Of a DNA stretch of 64,000 bases, positions 32,481 to 44,130 are shown in pieces. The stretch comes from Dryomyza anilis (Eukaryota > Arthropoda > Insecta > Diptera > Dryomyzidae). Positions within the stretch are counted from its first letter, which is position 1, and each line of letters opens with the position of its first letter. The notes under the pieces are model-generated. The model did no database searches. It was given only the letters and a program-made list of their open reading frames with translations, and was not told where the DNA came from. The position numbers were made by a program, and so were the translations under genes. The stretch lies in assembly GCA_951804985.1 (NCBI GenBank), contig OX638135.1:13853735-13917734 (forward strand), read 5' to 3'.

Positions 32481-32640
32481 TGTTGTATATTCACTTTGTA
32501 TAAAAAACACTTTACTTAAATTTTGTTATCTAAATATTGTAGTATTGTATTTTAATGTTATTGAAATATTATTTTTCTGTTCATTCAAATTTTCATATTG
32601 AAAAATATAAAACATTGATATTGTGTTCTTAAAAAAACAT
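32471..32640 (+). repeat. Copia polypurine tract and 3' LTR
   Basis: TGAGAAGGGG (32471-32480) is a polypurine tract, followed directly by TGTTGTATATTCAC, the LTR start. The LTR is short; its right edge is uncertain, around 32635-32640, where similarity to the left LTR ends. Confidence 0.75.
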
Positions 32641-35154
32641 TGCGACTTTTATTTAACTATCACACACTTCTATCTATAAGTTATTCATGTATTAAATGGA
32701 CTCATCTATATGTTATTCGTCCTGAGGTCACTATGGACAGGACCATGAAAATAAGTACATATTAACCGTGAGATCATTACCTTTTATTTCACTACCTACA
32801 TGTTCATATAGGTGGGTGTATGCGTTTTCGATTTATTTAGGGTACGCTTCCTGATTTAGTCTGGGACCCAAACAGAGCGGATAGTTTGAAGAAAAAATAT
32901 TTCACTTCATCCGGTTAAGTAAAGTTAAGCCATTTTTTTTTATTTGGAGATTTTGAGATTTTTTGATAGAAGTAACGACTTTTCTCGTCTCAAAAATAAT
33001 AATTAATTTTGTTTTTAAATAAATATTTGTCTAAAATAATGTTATCTAATGGTACCCTTTGTTTTATTGTAGCATCATTACTTACAATGATTTTATATAT
33101 ATAAATTTAAAAATAATAATTATTTTTGGTTTCTGATTTTAGGAAGCTATACATATCTCAGTACTCAGTGATCAATACCGACAGATCGTTTGTAAACTAT
33201 TTCAGATATACACAATCTATTTTTAATGATTATTTTACCTTTTCAAGTTATCATATTTCGGAAACTGTAAATTCAAAATATTTTAATTAGATTTTTTTAT
33301 TAATGTACAACATTTGTACCAAGTTTGACGTTCCACCTATTTTTTTGTATCATTTATTCCAGAAGTAAAAGGTAATAGTTACTTGACCAATTATGAAATT
33401 AATTTAATACATATTTTTTTAATTTCAAAAAGACTGAAAACGTAAAAATCGGATTTATGCCTATAAACTTTCGGTTCGATTTATTATTATAAATCGTCGT
33501 CAAAGCACTAAAAGTCACCAAATAAATTTTGTTTCAAAATCGATTTTATTGCATTTTCAGCCATATACTTTTGTTTTTAAAAATGGTGTTTGGATTTTTA
33601 GTTTTACAACGAAGATATACATACAAAGAAATACGTATATTTTCTAAAAATTATGGCGCATTAGTATAGAAGAATTAAAGTCAAAATTAAAATCATCTAT
33701 TTTACAATTTATTCTATACAAAGATTGTCAAAAAAAGTCGAATTTATATTTAAAATTGACTTGAAATTGTTTATGGATACGCGCCCATATTATTTAAATT
33801 CGATTTAATATTGATACACCGAGACAAAATTTCTGTAATTTCCAGGTATATTGGGCAACACACAGATAAATGGAATATTTTGGGAAGTGTATAGCAGGTT
33901 GTAAGATTTTGTGGAATTTTAATGGCAGATTCACGGAATATTTTGGGAACGTCCAGAAAACATACAGCTTGTGATACAAACTCCACATTTGTCTGTTTGA
34001 AATAGGTCGAAACAATGTTCCTAAACTGCCTTTACCATGCCAAAAATTTTGTCTTGGGACATTTTGATAAATTACTCAAAATATTTCAAAATCGAATTGT
34101 GAATTCTTCAGAATCTTTGTCAAAATACATAGCCAAAGTCGGTAAACGAACGACTGACATAACGCAATGTTGCTATTTGGCCTTCAAAATAAAAGTATAC
34201 CCTATATTTTGGACAATTTTAACAAAGATTAAAATATCAAAAAGTTGATTTAAAAGCCCTATTCTGACATTGTGAGCACTCACAAGTCACATCTCAATGA
34301 GAGGCGTTTTTCTTGTTAGAATAATTGTGATCAAAATCTCTAATTCGTATTCTGTCCAATATCTAAGAAAAACAAACTCTCAAGAAATACCCCACACTGT
34401 GGGGAAGAAAATTTTCACGTCATATTTGAAGTTTTATATTTAAATTTATTGTAAACAAAACAAATACACATTAGAATTATCTTGTGATAGCAGTTTTAAA
34501 GAAGGACAAACATTTAAAAATTAATTTCAACGGTGTTCAAATAATCCTCAAGTTCTTTTAACGTGATTTTAAGTGAAGTGCTAAGTTTTTTTATGTGTTT
34601 TCTGTGTGAATGCAGCCTATTCTCATCGAGGTGCATTGTCTTTAATTTCTAATCCTAGTTTGTATTATTTGTGGACAGTTTGTGTATATAATGTGTCTAT
34701 CCGTAAAATTGTTTATATTTTATATGACGAAAACAAGAAATTTTGATGTTGTATATAGGTTGTGATCTACTATTTCGAGCATCACATTTCAAATTGTTGT
34801 GACCTTTCAAGCGCCCCTCAACTTTTCGCCAAAATTCAAAAATATCTCAATTTGAGATTCACCCCAATTTTTGGGAGGTTTTTGACGTATAATTCATTTG
34901 CGAGAATTTGTGAGGCTCGTCAGAAGTCGCAAAATTAAAAAAGGCGCGTAATTAACAGAATATTAGCAATCTGAAGATAGTAAGTAATTTTAACAAAAAG
35001 GCGCAATGTAAAGCTCCAAAAGGGGTAAACTATTCAAATAATAATCAAAATTAAAACAGCGCGTAACTTACAGAAAAGAACGTAAAATTTTTCAAAACAA
35101 TCACAAAATAGAAAAGACGCCTATTCGTAAAAGGAGCAAAAACTCTGCGCCTTT
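32641..35154. other. AT-rich stretch without recognisable genes
   Basis: Short open frames here (33771-34015, 34015-34248) have no protein-like composition. The last 220 bases (about 34935-35154) contain scattered AAAGGCGC words and are the left edge of the satellite seen at 43625-44130. The remainder is unassigned, perhaps old transposon remnants. Confidence 0.5.
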
Positions 35155-35356
35155 CTCTATAGCAGGCATGTCAAACTCATTTGGCATCACGACAATTAAA
35201 AAGAATAGTTCAAATATATCGAGATTTATTAAAAAATTGCGATATCTATGTGGAAAATGTTTAAAAATCCTAACATAAAATTTTACTCCACGAAAATTAC
35301 GAAATTTTAAAAATTAGCAACAGGATTGGATTTTTGTTATCCAAGTTATGACAGAC

Positions 35357-36118
35357 TTTTTATACCCTACACCTATGAGGTACAGGGTATATTAACTTTG
35401 TGCATATATTGTAACGCCCCTTAGGAGGCGTGTCCGGTATGGAAAAGTATATATATTCTTGATCAGCATCACTACCCGAGTCCGTTTAGCCATGTCCGTC
35501 TGTCTGTCCGTCTTGCTGTCTTGCTGTCCGAATACAGAATAACTTGAGAAATACTAATCAGAATGCGATGAAATTTCGTCTCAATATATTCTAGCCAAAA
35601 GTAGGAACTGAGTTTGAAAATGAGCCAAATCGGTCAACGGACACGCCCCATACAAGTCAATTTTATATAACTCTTTCTGGACTAATAACTCGAAAAGTAT
35701 TCAAGATATAGTTATAAAATTTAAAACATATTGTTAGAATTTACCTAAAAATATGTGGTCCAAAAATGGGCGTGATCCGCCCACTTTTTTTTCGTTATTT
35801 CCCGGGTTTTCATAGTGGAAATTTGATCCGTAAATTATTAAAATCAAATCTATGAGATATTTGCCTTTCAAAATTTTAAATATAGGCGTGGTCCGCCCAA
35901 TTACATTTTTCAAATTTTTTTTTTATTTTTTTATACTTTATATAATTTTTTAATTTATGGGGATATAAGACATAAATTTCTGATATATGAATAATATTCT
36001 GAGAGTTAATATCCCCAACATAGGTGTAGGGTATTCCATAGTCGGGCCCGACCGACTATAAAAATCCGCCCCATGTGACCGAACTTACCCATGTGACCTA
36101 ACTTTCCCAACTCGTTTT
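35357..36118 (+). mobile_element. mini-me / DINE-1-like element, full length
   Basis: The left part has TATACCCTACACCTATGAGG, the core TATATATTCTTGATCAGCAT (about 35451-35471) and the GTCCGTCTGTCTGTCCGTC proto-microsatellite (35491-35510). The right part ends with a palindrome TAGTCGGGCCCGACCGACTA (36039-36058) and a tail shared with the copy at 48909-50262. A terminal hairpin near the 3' end and lack of a clear target duplication suit Helitron/Helentron-derived non-autonomous elements. Confidence 0.82.
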
Positions 36119-36685
36119 TGATATTTTCGGTAAAACCAATACTTAAAGATATTGATACAGTTTGTTTTTTTTTTAAATACCGTATATAATTTTAATATTT
36201 GAATAAACTTCAAAAGGTTTCCTTTTTATGAAAAATTAATTTAAATTGCAATGACCATTGATTTGATGTTCGGATTTAGGAGGAAGTTGGGGAAATTGGT
36301 TTTATTATACTTATAGCGAGGTTTGCAGCATTCTCCGGTCAAGAGTTTTTTTTTCTACAACCACAAAAAATGATTATTGATTATTTGTTTCAAACTGTAT
36401 CTCTGGAGAAGGTGAGTATTGAACTCTGTTACACTAAGAAAACGAAAGATGGTTGAAAAGTATTAGAGCCTTAAACATCATTGCAGTTGCAAATTATTCA
36501 AGTCAAATATTTGACACTTTTTGTGATATTTTGACAACATTTATAGTTTGCTACAAAAGCATTAATATCTGTGGAATATGTGAATATTTCCAGCAATGCT
36601 ATCTATTTTTTTTTTTAATTAACCCACGCTCAGGGGATGCCCCCTATTCTAGCAATGCACAGTGTTGATCGTAAGGGATGCTATG

Positions 36686-38089
36686 TTAAATGGAGTGGTG
36701 GGGGGGGGGGGGGGTAGATGGAGTTTTGAACTTGCCAATATCAAAAATGTCGGGAAAAACGGACGCAGGGAGATTGTTCCACAAACGTGTAGTGCGACTG
36801 AAGAACGAATTCTCTCTATAATGCGTGGTTCTGTTGAGAGTCGAGTGGACTACGAAGGGGTGGGCTTGGTTTGATGCCCGAGAAAAAGAATGAGAAAACA
36901 CACGACATGTATTTCTTTCGAACACTTACCATTGTAATACCTATAAAACAGGCTTACACACCCAACAGTCCTTCGGTTCTCAAGAGAACCAATAGACAAT
37001 AGACAATGAGATATTTTCATCCCCTATTAAACATATCGCACGTTGTTGAATTCGGTCCAGGAACTCCAAGGAGGATTTTGAAGCTCTTGCCCAAATGTGC
37101 GAATTGAATTCCATTTTAGGCCGTGGTAGTGTAGACAGTGCGTAGGTCAGCAGGAGTGAAGTATGTTTTACACCGTTTTAAAAAACCGAGGCACTTGGCC
37201 GCTTCTTTCGACACATTAAATATGTGATCATTCCAACGGAGATCACATTGAATTGATATGCCCAGAACGTCAAGAGCAGCTGACTGCGCAATATCCACAG
37301 CGCCCATATTGAGGGGTTGGAGGGGTGAATCCATTCTTTTGTGGGATAACAGACAACATTGGGTCTTGCTGGCATTAAAATCTACTCTATTTGCAACACT
37401 CCACTCGGAGACTGATTTAAGGTCATTATTGACCGTGTCATTCATAGTGCGTCTTTTAATCTCAATCTCCAAAGAGTTTGGGCTCTTGTTGAACGAGTAT
37501 GAATGACAAATGATACTGTCATCTGCAAAGGAATGAATTGAGTTCTGGGTCAATGACAGAAGGTCATTGATAAATACCAGAAATAGGGACGGGGATAGGA
37601 CGGAAGCCTGCGGAACTCCAGAATTGATGGAATGTTGTTCTGAAAAAACACCATCCATCGCAACTCGTATAGAACGACCCTGGATAAAACTCGATATCCA
37701 TCAAGTAAAAGATTCACCGACACCAAATGCAATTAGTTTTGAAACGAGGGCTTTATGCTACACTCGATCAAAAGCCTTGGAAATATCGAGAGCAACAGCC
37801 TTACTCTCCCCGAAAAGTTGAATACAATTATTCCACTTTTCGGAGAGGACCGCCATCAAGTCACCTGTGGATCTGGCCCTACGGAAACCATATTGGCGGT
37901 CACTGAGCAATTCCTTGTGCTCAAGATAGTTCACAAGGTGGAAGTTAATTACGCCCTCCATTACCTTGGAGAGTGCAGAGCATATTGAAATGGGTCGGTA
38001 ATTGGCAGGGTTCGTAGCCTCGCCCTTTTTCGGGACTGGCTGGACATAAGCAACCTTCCAACATGATGGAAAAACTCCTGTCGTGTAGG
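36686..38089 (-). pseudogene. Jockey/CR1-like LINE: RT and C-terminal part
   Basis: Reverse transcriptase begins in the frame FPSCWKVAYVQPVPKKG next to the LOA insertion. It continues with DRQYGFRRARSTGDLM, VALDISKAFDRV (first Asp), SGVPQASVLSP (second Gly replaced by Ala) and HSFADDSII. The clean frames are 37961-37758 and 37658-37116. The tail 36925-36686 ends in a G/C homopolymer tract (36702-36715) that encodes a proline/histidine run by slippage. It would prime and copy LINE RNA at a nicked target. Confidence 0.88.
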
Positions 38090-38091
38090 AA

Positions 38092-38304
38092 GTGTTTGCC
38101 TGTCTACGTGGTCAGAACCAGGGCATCGAAACGAACGGATGGAAAATCTATAGTCATAAAACAGAGCGAGGTCAGGACGACAAGGAGGCCTCAACCCTGG
38201 TTGTTGGCTTAGACCAGAAGTCGTTAGATGTCATGCTATCTAAGTACGACAACCATCTAAACTTATTCTTTGGACGGATAAAATTCCGAATCAATTCCAA
38301 ATGA
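38092..38304 (+). pseudogene. LOA-like ORF1, C-terminal end
   Basis: The 70-codon stretch contains GWKIYSHKTER and LVVGLDQKSLDVM followed by GRIKFRINSK, the shape of the conserved end of LOA-type ORF1 products. It stops at 38302-38304, 37 bases before the ORF2 start. It is truncated by the element's 5' end. Confidence 0.55.
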
Positions 38305-38341
38305 ATAGGCATATGATGAGAAACGAGTTAATTATCCTGTC

Positions 38342-39388
38342 ATGATATTTACTCAGATCAATCTGCAACATTCTAAAGCTGCTACCGCTTTACTAGGTAA
38401 GCGGCTCTCCATGTTGCATACATTACCTCACATCACAGCTATTCAAGAACCATGGGTGTATAACAAACGCATCTGTGGTCTTAGTGAACTACGTGGTGAA
38501 ACCATACTATACGATGAGCAAGCCGCAAGGCCTAGAAGCTGTCTTATAGTATCGAAACAGTTTGCTGTCACCAAGTTAATCCAATTCTGTGGGCAAGACC
38601 TGGTGGCAGCCAAAGTGAGCTATGAAAGCGATAGTGGATGGAAACATCTGATTGTCGCCTCAGGCTACTTCCCCTATGACTCACTACTGCCTCCTCCGCC
38701 AAAGGCAATTGTTGAGCCCATAGAGTACTGTGATCTTAATGAGACCGGCCTTATTATTTGCTGCGACGCTAATGCTCAACACACTGTGTGGGGCAGCAGT
38801 AAATACAACGCACGAGGTACCAGACTCCTTGACTTCATCATGACCTCCAATCTGAACATTCACAACACTGATAATAAACCCACTTTTGTGACTGCTAGAA
38901 GACAGGAAGTGATGGACCTTACTTTGTCTAACTGTAGACTGAGAGAGTCAATCTTTAACTGGAAGGTTCTTAAAGAAGATTCTTTATCGGACCACAGGTA
39001 TATCGAGTTTCATACTGACCGAGAGGTGCTGTCCTTTATGACGGTAAGAAACCCTAAAAAAACGAACTGGGCACGCTTCAGACATGAACTTGAGAATTCC
39101 CTCAATATTCCTGTCAGAATTCGTACCAAAGAAAGTATTGAGACGTACGTTCAAGTTATAAACGATGTCATAAATTCTAGTTTTGTACGAACATGTCCGG
39201 TACGAAAAATGTTATCTAGACCTCCCGTTCCTTGGTGGAACGCTTGTCTCGAAACCTTTCGAAAGGATTCCAGAAAGCTTCTAAATAGGGCTCTAAGGAG
39301 CAACTTAGACTCTGACTGGTTTCTTTATCGAGCTAAGCAGAAAGAGTATAAGAAACGAATTCGTAAATCGAAAAGTATTTCCTATTAA
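38342..39388 (+). CDS. LOA-like ORF2, endonuclease part (open over 348 codons)
   Basis: The start MIFTQINLQHSKAAT at 38342 is the usual ORF2 start of the LOA/R1 group. Endonuclease motifs are QINLQHSK (Asn), AIQEPWV (Glu), SGYFPYD, ICCDANAQHTVWG (Asp), EVMDLTLSN and LSDHRYIEF (Asp-His). The frame is intact for 348 codons, the longest in the window, then breaks at 39386 just before the RT domain. The conserved Lys/Arg-rich end is the linker. As one element it is dead, but this domain itself shows little damage, so the insertion is young compared with its host LINE. Confidence 0.88.
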   Translation: MIFTQINLQHSKAATALLGKRLSMLHTLPHITAIQEPWVYNKRICGLSELRGETILYDEQAARPRSCLIVSKQFAVTKLIQFCGQDLVAAKVSYESDSGWKHLIVASGYFPYDSLLPPPPKAIVEPIEYCDLNETGLIICCDANAQHTVWGSSKYNARGTRLLDFIMTSNLNIHNTDNKPTFVTARRQEVMDLTLSNCRLRESIFNWKVLKEDSLSDHRYIEFHTDREVLSFMTVRNPKKTNWARFRHELENSLNIPVRIRTKESIETYVQVINDVINSSFVRTCPVRKMLSRPPVPWWNACLETFRKDSRKLLNRALRSNLDSDWFLYRAKQKEYKKRIRKSKSISY

Positions 39389-39416
39389 GACTTCTGCAGT
39401 AGCATCGAATCCTGCA

Positions 39417-40582
39417 GTGACTAGCAGATTGGTCAAGTTTCTTAAAAGAGACCGAACTGCCCGACTGGACTCACTGCGGAGACCTGATGGCTCGTATACT
39501 GAGTCTAAGACAGAGGCATTCAGTGTCCTAATTGAGACACACTTTCCGGGAAATCAAATCCACATAGGGCCACTTTGTAATCCCAACACTGGGGACTGCA
39601 ATAACAACTCTAATGTGACAAAACATGACTGGCAGGTTGCCAGATTGGTTGTGTACGATGAAGCTATCCAATACGCAGTGGCCTCTTTTGATGGCTTCAA
39701 GTCACCTGGGCCGGATGGCATCTACCCAGTCATGCAACAGGAAGGTATAACCCAATTGCTACCATGCCTAAAGAAGATCTTTAGAGCAAGTCTCGCATGG
39801 GCATACATTCCGACATTCTGACGTTTAGTTAAAGTAGCCTTCATTCCTAAAGTTGGAAGAGAAGACTATTCCATAGCCAAGAGCTTCAGACCAATTAGTA
39901 TGATGTCCTTCATATTAAAGTGTCTAGAAAGACTAGTTGAGCTGCACATCAGAAAAACATCGCTGTCAAGGTACCCACTATCATCAAGACAACATGCCTA
40001 CCAACGTGGAAAATCCTGTGAAACAGCATTGCAACATCTGGTTGGCCGGATCGAGCATGCTTTTCAGAGGAAGATGTACGTGATGGGCATATTTGTTGAC
40101 ATCGAGGTGCGACTTTTGATGGAATGTATGACGCAGCTAGAAGGCAAGGAATAGATGAAACATTGGTCAAATGGCTAAGGTCAATGCTAAAGTTTAGGTC
40201 CATCACTTCTGAGGCGGAGTGCGGTCAGTATATTATAGCATGGATGAATAGTGGTTGTCCTCAAGGAGGCGTTCTCTCTCCCCTGCTCTGGTGTATGCTG
40301 GTTGACTCTCTAGTCAACGATCTCGATGGACCAGGTGTCTATTCCCAGGCCTATGCAGATGATGTTGCCATTCTTGCCACAGGCTTTTCCCTCAATGAGG
40401 TCTGTGTCAAAACACAAAACTCATTGAACCGAATTGACAGCTGGTGTACTGCAAACGGACTTTCCGTCAACCCTCACAAAACAGGGATTGTTCTCTTCAC
40501 TAGGAAAAGAATAATGACAGGATTATCTCTACCAGTACTTAAGGGTGTCACTATTCCTCTGTCTAACGGAGTTGCCCTCTGA
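39417..40582 (+). pseudogene. LOA-like ORF2, reverse transcriptase
   Basis: Frame 39417-39821 holds the RT entry (FKSPGPDGIYPVMQQEG). Frames 39900-40154 and 40124-40582 follow with RQHAYQRGKSCETALQ, a damaged GIFVDIEVRLL where the AF(D) box normally lies, GCPQGGVLSPLLW and QAYADDVAIL. YADD is at 40352-40363. Frameshifts lie near 39820-39900 and 40110-40140. After 40582 a further shift leads into RNase H. Confidence 0.88.
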
Positions 40583-41481
40583 TGCAATGATAACAGAATA
40601 ATTACCAAGACGAAATTTTGAGGTCTGCCAACCTGACATTCAAGACTGGCTAACGCCTGACTGTGAGCCAGGTAGAGGGTCACGCCGCATTTTCACAGAC
40701 GGCTCCAGAACCGATCAGGGATCTGGTGCTGGAGTGTTTGTGAAACCGGATGATCGCAGACTTCACTTCGCCTTAGGCGACAATGCCTCGGTATTTAAAG
40801 CCGAAGTCTACGCTATACTTATGGCTATGGACTACATTGCGGATAATAGATGGCAGATAGATTTTCAGCGATAGTCAGGCTGCTCTTATGGCTTTGAACA
40901 ACCAGGTCATCACATCCAAAATTGTACGTCAATGCAGATCACGTCACAATTGTGTTGGTAAATACAATACACTGAAACTGATTTGGGTGCCGGGCAATAA
41001 AGGAGTTTCGGGCAATGAAACATCTGACGAACTAGCACGTGCTGGATCTGAGGATAATCCATTTGGAACAGAACCTGTGCTTGGACTACCTGCATCTACG
41101 GGAAAATTCGTCATCAGCTCTTGGGTCGCCTCCGCACATAAAAGCAGATTCTCCAAGCTCATGCCACCGACGATAACCAAAATATCGGCCTCGTTTCTAC
41201 TTTCCTTAAGTAGAAAGGAGTGCAGAAAACTGACGGGACTTCTAACGGGACACAACGCATGTGAAAAACACATGAACGCAATCGGCCTGACCGAAAGCGC
41301 CTTATGTTCTGCCTGCTATGGAGAAACTGGCACCACAGAGCACTATCTCTGTGACGGTCCAGCATTTTATAGAATTAGAAGGCAGATCTTTGGCACAGAC
41401 GTGATGAGAAAGGATCAGCTTCACTCTCTATCACACAATAGCCTTCTTAGATTCAATAATGAATCTAAGAAGTATCATTAA
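40583..41481 (+). pseudogene. LOA-like RNase H and C-terminal CCHC finger
   Basis: RNase H starts with RIFTDGSRTDQGSGAGVF (about 40687), has AEVYAILMAMDYI (Glu), and after a frameshift near 40870 ends with LIWVPGNKGVSGNETSDELA. In that block the catalytic His of WVPGH is replaced by Asn. The C-terminal finger CSACYGETGTTEHYLC fits CX2CX8HX3C. The frame closes at 41479 (TAA). Confidence 0.85.
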
Positions 41482-41555
41482 AAACCAGGGAACTGGGTCA
41501 CAGCACAATGGATATAACCCTGTCTGAGTGCTGTGGCTCTATTTTTTATCCCACA

Positions 41556-42766
41556 TTACAAAAAAAAGGAGATGTTGAAAAGGTTACGCAACGGACAAGC
41601 CAGCGTTGACGCGCACTTCTTCAACACATGGGCAGATATGCCATCTGGCCCAGAGGCTTTGTTAATGTTGAAGTTTGCTAAAACCTTTTTAACTGCCCGA
41701 GTTCGAAAATGAATTTCCGGCATTGCAGAAGAAACAAAATCGACGACGGGCAGTGGTTGATTACTATCTGGAAGCGTTGAATTATTTGCAAATAATTCTG
41801 CCAAGAGATTAGCTTTATCAACCGGCTCAGTGAAGGTCTGGCCATTCATAATAAGAGTTGGAGTAGACCATGTCGATATCGTTTTTACTACCTCTATGGT
41901 AAAGTAGGACCTTTTTGCGCCCGTTTTGTTCGTGAAGAAACTTTTCGTGTGAGATTACGGCATTACAGCGATTCCAAGCCTGTATTCGAAGTCTTTCTGT
42001 GTCAGCATTCTTGTTAGAATGGCAATTCTGAAAGGCTTCCTATTTCGACCTGACTGCAATCCTGCAAGTCTCATTAAACCAAGAGTGGTCCTTGGGTTTA
42101 ATGCTAATTTTTTTTAGAAGGTATGAAGGACCGCATACCTAATAAAATAATATTTTGTACCCTTAAAGCCGCGGCTCTCTGTCAGCGAAACAAATTATAA
42201 AGTTACGAAAAAAATCATTTAACGCAACCCAATTTGCTTTTTGGCCATACAGTCCTCTTCGGGGCTTTAATTGATGAGGCGCGTAAACTAGAATACGAAA
42301 ACTCAGCGGAAACAGTACAGTGGTCGGAGTTTCCAAGAGGTGCAAGGACTTTAACATCATATTTTTCATGATGTGAAGTCAGAAAAAGGTCTAGGACTTT
42401 TTGGCTTTGCCCACCGACGCGTGGGAGGTACGTCGGTTCCTTCACCAATTGAGTGTGTTGATTGCACTCTGCAAACAGCTCAACATAACAACCCTCCTGT
42501 GTTGGAAGACCCGAGTGGCTCAACCAAGTGGCGTTGTGCACATTAAAATCGCCGGCAACAACAATTTCACTGCCTGGAAATTGTTTCAATATATTTGAGA
42601 TCGAATCAGATAAGGCATCCAGCTTATTACAGGTGGAAACCCAATCTAGATTCGGACTCCTATAAAGAAAGCACAAGTGCATGATGTGTGTTTGGATTTT
42701 GAATTTAACCCAAATTGTATTAAATTCGCTATCCGACACACTATGTTGTTGCTGCAGTTGATACAC
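41556..42766 (-). pseudogene. Jockey/CR1-like LINE: endonuclease and pre-RT
   Basis: EIVVAGDFNVHNATWL (Asp/Asn), VLDLFLTSHH and LGNSDHCTV (Asp-His) identify the second half of the endonuclease; the first half is missing, so the element is 5'-truncated. From about 42160 to 41850 the reading is frameshifted. The clean frame 41849-41556 gives the pre-RT words NKASGPDGISAHVLKKC. It ends at the LOA insertion point. Confidence 0.85.
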
Positions 42767-42785
42767 AACGTCACTCCACTTTTAG

Positions 42786-43616
42786 TTTTTCATGTGAATT
42801 ATTATTAGTTTGTGTTTTAATTTAATTTTGTTTTATTTCGTTCTTATTTTTTTATGTTGGGCTAGCTAATGTGCTCACAGTTTTGAAACACATTTATACT
42901 AAACGACGGACGGAACACGTTAAAAAGGCAAGAGACGACACGACACGTCCGTCCCCCATAAGTGCGTTGACGCTACTGTTAAAATGATTCCAATTCCAGT
43001 TTGTGCACAGCAAGACTCTTGATTTAAAACATGTCGAAATTTTTTTAATAAAAGTAAAAATTGTTGTTTCTTGTTTTATTCTGATTGCGCCTTTATTTGA
43101 TACTGGAGCTGATTCCGAAAATGGTTTTGTTAAATTGGGTCCAATTTTTGAGATTTTTAAGTTTTAATTATTTTTCTCTCCTTTTATTTTTAATAGTCGA
43201 ACCAAAAACAATAATGTAATTTCTTTTTCGATGTTAGACATACAAAAACTATGCGCTACAATAGAAATTCAAAACTTTACAATCAAATTTTGTGATTAAA
43301 ATCAATATTACTTTATGAAAAAAGGTAAAAATTATTGTTATGCCGTTTGTGCAACGCCATGAAATGGCAACTAAGAAAATAAATTAAGACTATATTAAAA
43401 TCTTATTAAATTTTGGAAACTATAAGAAAAATAAGTTTTTAACCAAGATTAGTAATTTAATTTCTTGGAATGATAAAACATGTCGCAGACAAAAATGCAC
43501 AACAATACATAATTTCAAATTTTTTCAATTCTTAAAAATATATATTTTTTTATATTATTTAAAGTCTTCGCGGGCCGCAGATGAAGGGTTGGCGGTCCGC
43601 GTGTTTGACATGCCTG
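42786..43616. other. Right part of the 8.45-kb hAT, non-coding
   Basis: This AT-rich sequence belongs to the hAT element. The last 60 bases are GC-rich and contain the terminal inverted repeat. No open frame of interest is present. Confidence 0.6.
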
Positions 43617-43624
43617 CTCTATAG

Positions 43625-44130
43625 TTTCCGCACTTTTAAAAAGACGCAAAAACTGTGAATATTAGGCGCATTTTTTCATGTCATGTTTTTTTGAAAATTT
43701 TGCGTCTTTCTATATATTTTGCGCTCTTTTAGAAAGTCGTAAAATTTTTAAAAATAAGGCGCCTTTTCCATTTGGTGATGTTTTGAATATGTTGCGCCTT
43801 TCTCTAAATTGTGCGCCCTTCTGTAGAGGCGCAAAAGTATTGTAAATTAGGCGCATTAGCTATTTTATTCTTTTTTGAAAATTTTGCGCCTTTCTCATAT
43901 TTTGCGCCCTTCTGTAAAGTCGCAAAAATTTTGCAAAATAGGCGTTTTTCCAATTTTATGCTTTTTTTGAAAAATTTGCGCCTCTCTCTATATTTTGCAC
44001 CTTTCTGTAGAGCCGCAAAAATTTTGTAAAATACGCGCATTTCCAATTTTATGCTTTTTTGAAAATTTTGCATCTTTCTATACATTTTGCGCTCCATTAA
44101 AAACGCGCAAAAATTATGAAAACTAGTCGA
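43625..44130. repeat. Degenerate 93-bp tandem repeat (satellite)
   Basis: About five units of roughly 93 bp share the words TTTTGCGCC, CTTCTGTAGAGGCGCAAAA and AATAGGCGCATTTCCAATTT. As 93 is divisible by three, a minus-strand open frame (44253-43804) repeats with a 31-residue period (KKSIKLE ... LQKGAKY). The hAT at 35163-43616 is inserted into this array, whose left edge lies at about 34935-35154. Confidence 0.82.

Larger units (their letters stand above)
27135..32640 (+). mobile_element. Ty1/copia retrotransposon, broken, with a palindromic insertion
   Basis: The order gag, protease, integrase, reverse transcriptase, RNase H on the plus strand is the copia order. A 3' LTR (32481-about 32640) and a 5'-truncated left LTR (27135-27330) share the stretch around AATGTTATTGAAATA to GTGTTCTTAAAAAAA. 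All domains have stops or frameshifts, and the integrase lacks a middle piece. A 1589-bp palindromic element sits in the gag-protease junction (28125-29713). Confidence 0.92.
38090..41555 (+). mobile_element. LOA-like LINE inserted in the jockey/CR1-like LINE
   Basis: The element includes the end of ORF1, endonuclease, RT, RNase H and a C-terminal CCHC finger, and ends in A-rich sequence (41549-41555). RNase H in this position is typical of the LOA/I/R1 group. The host LINE sequence resumes on both sides at one point in its RT (about 38085 and 41560), so the order of events is clear. It is 5'-truncated within ORF1. Confidence 0.88.
36606..42785 (-). mobile_element. Jockey/CR1-like LINE, 5'-truncated, split by a LOA-like LINE
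   Basis: On the minus strand the reading is endonuclease (42766-42215), pre-RT (41849-41556), then, after the inserted LOA element, RT (about 38085-37116) and the C-terminal tail (36925-36686). It ends in a poly-A tail, seen as a T run at 36606-36618. The catalytic box is HSFADDS (FADD at 37529-37518 on the minus strand) with Phe in place of the usual Tyr. The C-terminal word TRLWNNLPASVFPD is typical of jockey/CR1-type LINEs. Several frameshifts are present. Confidence 0.88.
35163..43616. mobile_element. hAT transposon, 8.45 kb, filled with later insertions
   Basis: CAGGCATGTCAAACTC at the left end and its inverted counterpart CAGGCATGTCAAACACGCGG at the right end (read in reverse complement) are flanked by a perfect 8-bp duplication CTCTATAG (35155-35162, 43617-43624). 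This is diagnostic of hAT. The own sequence of the element covers about 35163-35356, 36119-36600 and 42790-43616. The rest is a mini-me element, a minus-strand LINE and a LOA-like LINE. No hAT transposase is visible in the element's own part, so it was probably non-autonomous. Confidence 0.9.

Noticed and set aside
33771..34248. Short frames on both strands
   Set aside because: AT-rich chance frames without domain words or conservation.
36662..36874. Gly-rich frame with a G run
   Set aside because: It is the antisense shadow of the LINE C-terminal part around a homopolymer.
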